From Ceratopteris richardii (lineage: Eukaryota > Streptophyta > Polypodiopsida > Polypodiales > Pteridaceae), in contig CM035413.1 of assembly GCA_020310875.1 (NCBI GenBank), forward strand, positions 180,983,364 to 181,047,363: a DNA stretch of 64,000 nucleotides, read 5' to 3'. Below are positions 54,124 through 64,000 of the stretch, in pieces. The position numbers and the translations under genes are program-made. The notes beneath the pieces are model-generated. The model was not told the DNA's origin and searched no databases. It saw only the letters and a program-made list of their open reading frames with translations. Each line of letters begins with the position of its first letter. Within the stretch, counting starts at the first letter, position 1.

Positions 54124-54384
54124 ATTCCTCCATGAACATTTCCATGCATGTTTTTTCTGAACATGGAACATGCTTATTTTCATTCAGTGATGGAACATGT
54201 GACTGGCAATCCATGTTTATTTTACTTTATCAACTGAGGTCAATTGCTTTTTCAACTGAGGGGCATGTTATACATTATGGAATATGTTGAACAATGCATT
54301 GTTGGAGTGTTAATTTATTAACGTATTAATGTGTTTTGGCATTTTTGATATAGCAACTGAAGGTTCGTGAGGGCATGAAAGCAA
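54124..54384 (+). other. Probable 3' flank of chromovirus G with candidate polypurine tract
   Basis: Continues G after the F insertion. ACTGAGGGGCA followed by TGTTATACATT near 54243-54264 could be a polypurine tract and LTR start of G, but no second LTR copy is visible in the window. No coding seen. Confidence 0.3.
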
Positions 54385-54638
54385 AAATAGTTTGAAAAAT
54401 AGTGGTTAGAATAAGGGTCATTGTAGACCTCAGTTTCTGATATTAAAAGAAAGGCTTTCTATGAAAGTCACCAACTTTTAGTTTCACGCATGCTTTTTGA
54501 CACCGCTCTCATGTAACCACTCTTTTTGACGTAATAAAAAATTCCTATAAATACATGCACTCTGTGGACTGTCAAAACAAAGTGCATGGGGGGGATTGCA
54601 CCCAATACTGCATTCAGTCTCGTCTCTTGGCGTCTTGT
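54385..54638 (+). repeat. Truncated Copia LTR related to element H
   Basis: Aligns with 7397-7644, including the TATAAATA box and the motif CATGCACTCTGTGGACTGTC, with scattered substitutions. It breaks off at the point where the H LTR reads TCTCATCTATTGGTGTC. The following 54639-54759 shows no gene. Confidence 0.75.
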
Positions 54639-54759
54639 CACATGGAGTATCATATATGAGTAGGAATTAGAGGTGAGAACCTTCCCTTATTCATTATGAG
54701 TATGATACTCACATGAGTGCCAAAGGGCAATCATATGAGGAGCTTTGATTATTGCCCAT

Positions 54760-55776
54760 TGTTAAATGTTAATCGTTAAATTTCCAATTTCAGACTCAAA
54801 ATACTTTCAAATTCATACGTTTCCGAACCTTTCCTAACCGTAAATTACCTCTTAGCTACGTGGGTCCTTGGGAGTGGTAGGGGTTTGTTAGACAGAGGCC
54901 CTGTACTATTTTCCCAACTTATTACACAATCATAATTACTTCTAGCGTCTTAGTTACGAGCGCAATTCTGAACAACCGATGACTGTTCGTTGTACTGGAC
55001 TTAGAATTTCTGAACTAATCCTGCTATGATGGTTTGAGCAGTAGTCCGGTGACTTGTGTCCAATAGAATAATCTACTTCAGTAAACGAAGATCACCTAAT
55101 ACGTACTTCTTCAGAACAGACAGGTATACCAAACACATATATATATATATATACTGAAATTATACAACTCATCGTATACCAATTACGAGCAACAAATGTC
55201 CTGACATCAAGCGACTTGTTACAGGCTTAACAATGACCTACTCGCACTTCAATCGTTACAGATACTAGTTTTCCTGTGATCGGAATCAACATTGAACGTA
55301 GACTACTGCATCGAACTTGGTCACTTACCAAAATGGTTAACATGCGATCAGTTTGGAACTACTTCCATACTTCCTTGTTCAGTATACTACTGACAAGTAA
55401 CACACTGCACTTATTAACACTCAGAGACACACTCAACCATTACCAAACAGATTCGTAACACAAGATTACTAATTCGCAACTCTGCACTATGGAGTGAATA
55501 AACGACTAACCAAGCGCAGAACAGAATAGAAATCAACACAAACAATACTCAGACTTTGTAACAGTGTAATAATAATCTGACAAATAATCAAGCAAACAAA
55601 CTGGCAATTCCAAGAAAAAACCGTTTCTCACATGCGTCTCTCTCTCCATTCTCTTTACATTGCTTTATATATCTTTTTTCAAGATGCGCGTACCAACTAT
55701 TTTTTTGCACGGATTTTAATAATTCCGGTATATCAGGCGGTCATTACGTCTGTCCCACTCCGGTAGTCGTCTATCA
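54760..55776 (-). repeat. 3' LTR of A2 (1017 bp)
   Basis: TGTTAAATG to CTATCA; A1 ends CTAACA at this point. No polypurine tract on the internal side. Confidence 0.92.
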
Positions 55777-55777
55777 C

Positions 55778-55806
55778 TGGCACGCACGGTGGACTCGAAC
55801 CCGCAA
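55778..55806 (-). other. tRNA-3'-end-like sequence at the polypurine-tract position of A2
   Basis: Base-for-base identical to 18634-18662 of element C, although the adjoining LTRs and the sequence on the other side differ. Sense strand: GGGTTCGAGTCC then GTGCGTGCCA, one base, LTR. Confidence 0.7.
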
Positions 55807-57371
55807 GTTCCACAAAAATTTTTTCAGAGTTATGTTCAGATTCATTAATGATATTGGGAGCACCCTGTAGATTCTGTAAACTAACAGTATTTTCTTCGCC
55901 AATTTGGTGCGTCTGATTGTTTGTGTGAGTGTTCTGCTCCCGATTCACCTATGTCTACACCTGTAACAATTCTCTTTGCAATTCTTGAATCGTCTATTTG
56001 TATTCTTCAAGCTGATTTTCCTGTCGTTTAATGACTGTCATGAGATCATTTTCATGGTTGGACAAAAAACAGCACCGTCTTTGATCAATTTGGGGAACAA
56101 GTATACCCAGCCATCTTCTACGAAAAAGTTTCCAAGTATCATGTACATGATTATACAATTGTTGTTTCAGTGACTCTATATCTATCTTTGTCATCAACGT
56201 AGCATCCAATTCAACACCTTCATTATTTAATAACTGGGTTTCCATTTCCTGTAAAACTTGTATTCGTGAACGCAAAACTTCATTTTCTGCTTGCAGGTTG
56301 GCATTCATGATAGAAAAGCTCATCATTTCGTCTTGTATCTGTTTTTGTATATTTTTCTACCACTGGTTAAATTCTTGAAAAAACTTTTTAGCGTTAATCA
56401 ACTCCGCTACTAATTGCCGTTGGTTACTTTGTAACTCCTTCAATAAGCCTTCTTTGTCGTCCAGTTCATTTTGCATCTGTTTCATCTTTTCTAATAATGA
56501 ATTGGAATTATTCATATTAGCGAATAATATTTCTTTTTCCTGCTGAATCATTTGTTCTTGTTGACGCAAATAATCAGAAACTTCTTGTAATTTATTTTGC
56601 AACCTTGTCACATAATTTGGTGGGAGATTGTCATTCGGCATCTTCCTTGGACTGACAGTTTGTAAGTGGTCTTCCATTCTGCGTTTAGTCGACAGCCTAA
56701 AAGGCATTCCTACTGTCTTGTTCTGTTCTCTATTATCTGTGTGAAATAAATTTTCAGACGATGTAGAAATTTGTTCTGCTTCCTCTTGCTCTGCACTGTG
56801 TGGATGTCCTGTGTCTATCATGTTATGATCACAGGAATTAATATCTTGGGACCATCTCAGCTTCTGCTCTTTCACCGACTGCACGAATTTGAATATAGTA
56901 GCTAAATATACTGCTATTCTGCTACTGGTTTGGGATCTTCGCTTATCCCCGACAAAGATTTGTGTATAGAGATGGTTATATAGCCAGTGTGTCCAGCTAA
57001 CTCTACCACCTCCTTCGGCATGTACTAATGGTGAGAAATTTTCTCTGGTTTAAAATGAGGCCTTTTGTTCGTCGCATGCTGTGTAACTGATTCTCTGCAT
57101 CTTCATTACCTGTCCACTGCTCCCATGGTAACTTAGCAAACTGGAGGAGTCCGATCCTCCGTAGCCAGTTCTCATTCCTCCTAGAATGGATGTCGAGCTC
57201 TATTTTAAATTCTGTGGAAAATAATATGTTGTTATGCTGAACCTTTAATGTTGCAGAAGTCATTGAGTCATCTTTATCATCCTGTAATGTAGTGTCTGTT
57301 GTAGTCACAACACGGTTCTGTGCAGTTGCGCGCTTCCTGAGTCGCCATCTTAGTATATCGGATTCAGGCAT
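55807..57371 (-). pseudogene. A2 ORF3, broken coiled-coil protein
   Basis: Starts at ATG 57371 (MPESDILRWRLRKR) and aligns with C ORF3 (FAKLPWEQWTG, ENQLHSM). Near 57050 about 100 residues present in C are missing: MRRTKG is followed almost at once by the NFSPLV..EGG region. Further frame changes or stops lie around 57000, 56345 and 55990. The coiled-coil part (56884-55994) and a RRRWLGILVPQ segment are still clear. The last stretch (55948-55777) is an open frame in phase with the part before it and ends in AGSSPPCVPV across the tRNA-like sequence. Confidence 0.8.
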
Positions 57372-57716
57372 GGTTGTAAGGCTCACAGAAAAATAATATG
57401 TTGAATATTTGTTAACTAGCACCAAAGCTCGAAGAATACTATACTGAAAAATACTATGCTGGGCATACGCATTTTATAAGCACCAGAGCTTGAACTGCCT
57501 TTTGCTGGAATGATTATATTTCATTCGGACATGACACTTCATTCCCCTTACCAAAATTGTAGCATAAAGAATCATCATTCTGCATTTTATCCCGTAGATC
57601 TATGCTGGACTTAGCAAGTCTTTTACATGTGCGAAAAAGTATCATGAAACAAAACCTTGGTATCATACTCAATTCGAACTCATCATTACATTGCAAAATC
57701 GCATGACCGAATTTTA

Positions 57717-59807
57717 CTATTCTTCTATGAGACCTTCGAGGTACATATTCCTGGCTAATCTAAATGTACGAGCTATTTTTTTCTTAAGGGTTTCTAATAA
57801 TTGCTTCAGAGTGTCGGGTTCTAAAATCTGCGCATCTATTTTGACGGAACTAAGTGCGATGGCTTCAGTAAGCAAAATTTCGGCCTGGGTTTGCAAAAAG
57901 GCCTCCTGTAAATAAAAATCATTGGATAATGCAGCATCCCGGGATGTCTTCATTTCGGTGACTTTCTGCTGCATATCCGTGACTCGATCCTTCTGATTTC
58001 GCAATTGGTTGTTGAGTCGCTCGCATTGTTGGTTCTGAAATTCAATCGTTTTGGAAAATGCATCTCGTTCTCTTCGAGCATCTGCCAGATCCTTTTGGTA
58101 TTTTGCTTCCCTGGTTAATTGGCGTCTCAGAATTCTATTTACCTCGTCCAAACATTCCTGGGCTCTTCGTAGCTCGTCTTGGACTTGTTCTGCTTCTCTC
58201 TGTTGGTCTTGATTCTTCTGGATGGTTTCCTGCAACTGGGCCTTCGTTTCTTCGACCAATTCTTCTAGGGATGAGTTGATGTCTTCTTTTTCTTGGAGTG
58301 CGGTCTTTAATTCCCGGATTTCTTCGTGTGCTGCGTGTAATAGCTGGTCCTTGGCGGCAAGCTTCTCTAGTGCTGCATCCCTTTGCTGTATCAAGGCCTG
58401 TTGTTCTGAAAATTGCACTTGGAGGTCTGCTAATTGTGTCTGTAATTGATGATTCTCCGCTTTTACGGCGTCGACTTCTTCTTGGAGTGGGGTGATGTCG
58501 GCTTCCAGGAGGTCGACTTTGTGCTGTAGGTCTTGCCGAATGGTATTTGCAACCTCACTCAACTGTACCGGAAGTTGTTGTGAGAGGGTAATGAGCATTT
58601 GGCCCATGGCAGCCAGTTCAAAAAAGACCGGAACAGAGGAAAGAAGAAGTGGGTGTTGTGGTGGTGTAGAGGTTTGGGTATGGATTTGGGGGGATGTCGG
58701 GGGTGAATAATTGGGGGAGGATGAAGAGGATTCGGGAATTGGCGGCGAGAAAGGGTTGACTGGTGGGGATTGAGGATCAAGGGACGTAGGGTGAGTTACT
58801 TGATGGATGGGTTGGTGTTCACCTGTAATGTGGGCGATGGTGGATTCTACGGCCTTCAGTAGGGTGTTGAGTGCGCTGTCGATCACTTGCTGTTCATCTT
58901 CTCATCGTGCTGATGCTTCTTCGGTTGAGACTGGTTCTGTTTCTATGTGATTCTGCTGGTCGTGGTGGTCGGCCGATGATTCGTTGTGGATGGAAGTGGC
59001 TGTGTCGTGGAAGGTCTCTTCTTGTTCTTCGTTTCAGGTGTCCTGATTTTTTCCGGCAGACCCTTGTGCTTCGCTTTCTAAGGAGCTGATCCGAATTCTC
59101 TTATTGCGGAAGAGCTGGTTGATCTCCTCATCTTCTTCTTCCTCGTCGTCGAGTGGTTGAACTGATTCTTCGAGCTTAAGTACGGGACCTTGGGGTGGTG
59201 ATTGTGCGGCAAGGATGGCTGGGAAAAGGAATGAGATGATATGGGGAAGGCGAGAGCGCGGGATGGTACCCTTTTGGAGTTGCTTTACTATAGCTACACA
59301 TTCTTTATGGATTCTAAGGAAAAAATATGAGGCAAAGTTTATGGGTTCTCGGGCAGCTAAATCTAAAGCAGAATAGAATGGGCGTGAGATGCCGTAGGTG
59401 CGCTTCTGTAGGTTGAGTATGGCGACTAAGAACTGCAAGGGGGATCGTTCGGGTTCGGGGCGGCAGAGAATGGCGTATTCGTTGGACGAAGAGCGGGGGA
59501 ATAGTTCGGTCATGCGGGCGGGGGGAATACTAGGGCCATTTTCACAGCCTTGCGGATTGAGGCGGTAGGCTTCAGCGAAGGCTTGGAAGGTGATGACTAT
59601 TCGCGAAGGGAGCGAGAGGAAGACCCATGGGCGTTCGATGGCAGTGGATTGAGCAATGGTGGTGATGATTTGCGTGAAGAAAGGATGGACTTCTGTTGAG
59701 TGCCAAGGCAACTCAGCGAAGTTGGCCAACCCTCTGCAATGCAGGTATTCACCTACCTCTGTAGGGATACCATCACGGAAGGCAGCATAGTTGGCTATTG
59801 CTTCCAT
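57717..59807 (-). pseudogene. A2 ORF2, coiled-coil protein with in-frame stops
   Basis: ATG 59807 (MEAIANYAAFRDGIP) gives the N-terminus that C ORF2 appears to have lost to a frameshift. The globular part (FAELPWHSTEVHPFF, VFLSLPSRIVITFQ) and acidic patch match C. A TGA at about 59034 and another stop near 58902 interrupt the linker. After that, 58886-57717 is an open coiled coil in the same frame as the N-terminal part, with a Pro-rich start and the FRLARNMYLEGLIEE end that also closes C ORF2. Only the stops break it. Confidence 0.85.
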
Positions 59808-60120
59808 GGCGTTTACTGAGACAGACAATGAACACGGATGCAGCATGCACGAGGGCTTAGAATACTAACATACAACACAATAGCTTTTTTCGGCGTTGTC
59901 GATAGAGTTAAGTAGAAACAACACGGTGGGGAGGAGAAAGGGGTTGGGTATGATTGTGCAGTGCGGGAATAATGCTGGTTTTCATGCAGGCATGTGTACT
60001 CGAGTGACTGGTAAGGGGGCGGCTGGTCACATAAAGATTGTACAAAACACGGCTATTTATAAAAAGCAGAAGAGAAAAAAAAGAAAAGATTAAACAAAAC
60101 GCGGTCCATCGTCGAAAAAT

Positions 60121-63100
60121 TTAATGCGGGCTAGTGGCGTGATGATATGGCCGCAGCTTCGACCCATTAATTACTTTTGGGAGTGGATTTCCAGTCAACG
60201 TAGTCAACCGAAAAGTTGCCGGACCGACTTGCTCTGAGATCTTAAAAGGGCCGAACCATCGTAGTTTGAACTTTCCTGCTGCTCTATCCGACTTTGCGTT
60301 ATAGAAGAGTACAAGCTGACCTACCAAAAAGATTGGAGTCTTCAAATATCGATCGTGTGTCTTGGCTTGCCTTAGTTGTACTTCGCGCATGGTTAAAAAG
60401 CTGAGCTATCGGTGCTCATCAAGTTCTCTGAGTGCATCTATTCGTGCTGTCAGCAAATCTTCCGGTAGCATCTTCTGAGTGATTGCTACACGCAGACTTG
60501 GGATGACTATTTCCATGGGTGCTATTGCTTCTAAGCCATAAGCTAGTTTGAAAGGTGTCAAACCTGTTGTTACCTTATATGTAGTTCGGTATGCCCATAA
60601 TACTGCAGGTAGTAGTTGATCCCATCTTTCCGGTGCTTCCATGATCAGTTTCCAAAGGATATTCAATAGTGATTTGTTTGTACTTTCGGCCAAACCATTG
60701 GCGCGAGGGTAATATGGAGAGCTGAGTTTGTGTGTCACCTGGAATGATTGGGTGAGTACCTTCATTAATTGATTTACGAAGTGAGTACCTTGATCTGTCA
60801 CTAATTCGAGTGGTAAGCCAAATCGTGGGAAGACATAATTTAGCAGACATTTTGCTACTACAACCGCTGTAGCAGACCGTAAAGCCCAGGCTTCTGCCCA
60901 TCTCGTTGCGTAGTCTGTACAGGTTAGTATGTATCTGTTGTTACTGAAGACTGCTAGAGGTGTGATTGGACCGATAAAATCTAATCCCCATTTCTGAAAT
61001 GGTTCAAGTGGCATAATGGGCTGCAAGGGAAAGAAGTGTCGTTGCAGTGGTTGTCCAGACCTTTGACAGTTATCATAGTTTTTTACAAATTGGGCCACAT
61101 CTCTATACATAGTTGGCCACCAGAGACCTCCTTGTAGAATCTTCCGGTGAGTCAAATCTGTGGCAAAGTGACCACCAGTAGGGGTCGAGTGAGCCATTGT
61201 GATGACCGAGTTAATCTCATGCGGAGGAACACATCGAAGTAAGATTCCAGTGTGATCTACATAATATAGTTCTCCAGCAACTAACCGGAATCGGCGACTA
61301 AAGACTGCAATTTTCCTTCGAACTGGCTTGGCAGTCTCGGATGGAAAGCATCCTTCGGTGAGAAAAGTTAGAATCTGATCATAATATGTAGATGGTGCTT
61401 GTGATTCGGCAGTCTCATCGGTCAGTGGCTCAGAACTATAAATCGCTGGAGTCGTATCATCTATGCCTACCGGAGCTTCACCAGAATCTAGACGAGATAA
61501 GAAATCTGCTAAGGCATGTGCATTTCCGGGTCGGTGAATGACTTCATAATCAAATTCCTGCAAGAGTAGCACCCATCGTGCTAAGCGTCCGCCTAAATGT
61601 TGTTGTCTTACTAGATAGACGAGGGCAGCATGATCCACATGGAATGTGAATTTCCGGCCTAGTAGATAATGTCTGAATTTTTTGATGGAGTAAATTAATC
61701 CTAGACATTCTCTTTCGGTGGTAGAATAATTCCTTTCTGCAGGTGCAAGCCTTCTGCTGGCATAATAAACAGGGCGTAACCACTTATGTGTTTGCTGCAT
61801 CAGAATACTGCCGATCGCAATATCTGAAGTGTCGACAAAAACATGGAACGGATTGTCCCAGTCCGGTGGTTGTAAGATTGGGGCCTGCGTCAATAGATAC
61901 TTGAGTCGATCAAATGTAGTTTGGCATTCTTGAGTCCATTCGAATTGTCGGGGAGTTTTTGTGATTAGCCTGTTCAGTGGTATAGCCAGATGAGCAAGCC
62001 ATCGTAAGTGTCTGCCATGCCACCGCACTTGACCTAGGAAGCGCATAACTTCTTTTGGTGTAGTGGGCACCGGAGCTTCTAATACTGCCGAAATTTTATC
62101 TGGATCTACTTGGATACCTTGTGCAGATACAATGTGGCCAAGTAACTTGCCACATGAAACCGCAAACACAGATTTGTTTGGGTTTAAGCATAGTCTATAC
62201 TCTCGGCATTTCTGAAAGCAGCACCGTAAATGGAACAGATGTGCTATCCACTTACCGAAAATTGAAAAATCATCGAGATAAACTTGCATAAATGAAGTTA
62301 GATAAGGAGAAAATATTTCTTGCATACATCTTTGAAATGTGCTTGGTGGGTTTCTCAATCCAAACCACATTACCGTACAAGCAAAGACACCCCAATTGGT
62401 AATGAAGGCAGTTTTTGGTATATCCTCTTCAGCCATTCTAACCTGATTGTAACCACTGTATCCATCTAAGAATGAATACATTTCATGTCCTGCTACCCTA
62501 TCAAGCATGGTATCCAGAAAGGGGATCGGGAAAGGATCTAGTATGTTAACACCAGAGCCTCCATCAATCAATACTTGCGTGATCTTATGCTTTTTATACC
62601 ATACTGTAATTAAGGGAACTGAATGATCAACCGTAGAATCAGGTTCCGGTTGAACTGGTGCTGTCGCCGGAATACAAGAAGGTACCGGACTGAACTGTTG
62701 CTGGAACTGTTGTCGACTCCCAGGTACTAATGCCAGTAGTTGGCCGAGAGGCAGAGTGATAGATGCCTTGGATAAAATTTCCCAGGCCTGTTGAGATTGT
62801 TTGTCCTGCTCCTTTGAACTTGAGGTTTCTGCTGATGCAGAAGTATCTGCTATTATGTCTACTGCTGATGATGGCTCCGCTGCTGCTTCCTTTTGTTGGG
62901 TTCCTTCCTTTGTCGACGAGGCCTGAGTCACCGGAAAAGGTTCTAGGAACACCGGTGGTTCTGTTGCGGTCCAATGACTAGCCTTGTTGTACATCCTATG
63001 TTGTTCTCGTATCCCTGGTTCGAATATTTTTGCTGCTGACTGCAGTTGTTTACCTGATCGGGTCTGGACTGTAGCAGTTTGCGTTTCTACCGGTGTAATT

Positions 63101-63504
63101 TGTACCATGTTGGCCATTGGGTTTTGCCGCTCCTTTTTCCTTTGATCATACTCAGCTGCATCCTTGAAAAATCTTCTAATGTGCCCGAATTCACCACAAA
63201 AATGACAGCGTGGTGGTGGTAAATTGGGATTTTTTGGTGGTGGCCCGTTCTGCCAGCGATTTGGATTATAGTTGTTATTCCTCTGTCCTCGGTAATTTCG
63301 ATATCCTTACTGCTGATTGTTTCTCATTTGTGGAGGCACATAATGATTGGCTGGCTACCCTTGTTCCTGGATAATTGCATTAACGTTCTAAACTTTCTTG
63401 ACAACTGGGTCAGCCCTAGTTGTACTTCTACCTTCCAGAGTTGTCTTTAGTACTCCAGACTGATGGTTCTTGGGGTACGTTTCGCCAGACCGAGTAACCG
63501 GCAT
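60121..63504 (-). pseudogene. A2 gag-pol polyprotein with two deletions
   Basis: ATG 63504. After about 40 codons gag is cut: the sequence jumps near 63383 from the N-terminus to a point past most of the gag domain and two zinc knuckles, with about 1.27 kb of A1-equivalent missing. From 63117 a long open frame runs to 60406. It contains the protease start (DGGSGVN) fused in frame near 62540 to LDPFPIPFL of RT, with about 1.0 kb missing, so the protease C-terminus, linker and RT N-terminus are lost. RT catalytic YLDD, RNase H and integrase (SDQGTHF-type core, read TDQGTHF here) remain. A Trp-to-stop change lies near 60406, and the GPF end (RWFGPFKI) closes at 60121. The region 59808-60120 between pol and ORF2 shows no gene. 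Confidence 0.92.
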
Positions 63505-63630
63505 TTATCATTTTCCGTATTAATCGTGGAATATTACTAACGAAACAATTTGCAACAATCTGGTTCTGTTGCTACTGACAATCAAACAATAATCTGATTC
63601 TGACAGATGACTGGCAATCTTGATGCCAAT

Positions 63631-63648
63631 TTCCCACAGACGGCGCCA
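63631..63648 (-). other. Primer binding site of A2
   Basis: Minus-strand TGGCGCCGTCTGTGGGAA, two bases from the 5' LTR. One base different from A1. Confidence 0.82.
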
Positions 63649-63650
63649 AA

Positions 63651-64000
63651 TGTTAAATGTTAATCGTTAAATTTCCAATTTCAGACTCAAAATACTTTCA
63701 AATTCATACATTTCCGAACCTTTCCTAACCGTAAATTACCTCTTAGCTACGTGGGTCCTTGGGAGTGGTAGGGGTCTGTTAGACAGAGGCCCTGTACTAT
63801 TTTCCCAACTTATTACACAATCATAATTACTTCTAGCGTCTTAGTTCCGAGCACAATTCTGAACAACCGATGACTGTTCGTTGTACTGGACTTAGAATTT
63901 CTGAACTAATCCTGCTATGATGGTCTGAGCAGTAGTCTGGTGACTTGTGTCCAATAGAATAATCTACTTCAGTAAACGAAGATCACCTAATACGTACTTC
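63651..64000 (-). repeat. 5' LTR of A2, first 350 bp visible
   Basis: TGTTAAATG start, colinear with 54760-55109 and 3832-4181. Cut by the window end. Confidence 0.93.

Larger units (their letters stand above)
54760..64000 (-). mobile_element. Ty3/gypsy retrotransposon A2 (5' LTR cut by window end)
   Basis: Same family and orientation as A1. 3' LTR 54760-55776, 5' LTR from 63651 on. Between them: gag-pol with two internal deletions, then ORF2 and ORF3 homologous to those of C. The visible 350 bases of the 5' LTR differ from the 3' LTR at about five or six positions. The right-hand target duplication is outside the window. Confidence 0.94.

Noticed and set aside
1-64000. Host protein-coding genes between elements
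   Set aside because: The gaps (4847-8299, 54124-54759) hold only repeat relics and non-coding AT-rich DNA.

Overview
The window is a block of nested LTR retrotransposons from a large land-plant genome. Evidence for a plant: Ty3 and Copia elements with plant-type primer sites (initiator-Met tRNA; plant tRNA-Asp), a chromodomain Ty3 relic, very long non-chromoviral Ty3 elements with extra ORFs after pol, and a tRNA-derived SINE-like sequence. I found no host gene, no rRNA and no complete tRNA gene. The species cannot be fixed from the sequence; a seed plant, fern or lycophyte would all fit.

Layout. 1-4846: 5' half of a minus-strand Ty3 element (A1; PBS and 5' LTR at its right end), continuing past the left edge. 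4847-8299: older debris, namely a Copia pol relic, a (TA)n tract, a Copia LTR with primer site (H), a 12-bp minisatellite and a SINE-like sequence. 8300-44740: element D, a giant plus-strand Ty3 element bounded by 591-bp LTRs and a CCATT target duplication. Without its passengers it is about 17.3 kb. Two younger elements sit inside it. Element C (17558-30182, minus strand, Ty3, 12.6 kb, TACC duplication) splits D's pol between RNase H and integrase. Element E (36916-43418, plus strand, Copia, 6.5 kb, CTACG duplication) splits D's post-pol ORF. 44823-49190: a decayed chromovirus (G). 49200-54123: a minus-strand Copia element (F) inserted at the 3' end of G. 54124-54759: remnants. 54760-64000: element A2, a second copy of family A, running off the right edge.

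How the parts work. Each autonomous element encodes Gag (capsid, zinc knuckles), aspartic protease, reverse transcriptase/RNase H and integrase, with primer sites and LTRs for reverse transcription and insertion. D and the A/C families also carry long ORFs after pol with a globular N-terminal part and coiled coils, of unknown function. By-eye LTR divergence agrees with the nesting: D 3/591, C 3/1075, E 0/1109; F is older (about 11/293).

Most unusual points: D has a second retropepsin-like domain after integrase, a duplicated integrase zinc-binding module, a WVPK-repeat extension, and about 600 bp of hairpin-forming tandem repeats in its leader. Elements C and A2 lack a polypurine tract next to the 3' LTR and share instead an identical tRNA-3'-end-like sequence there.
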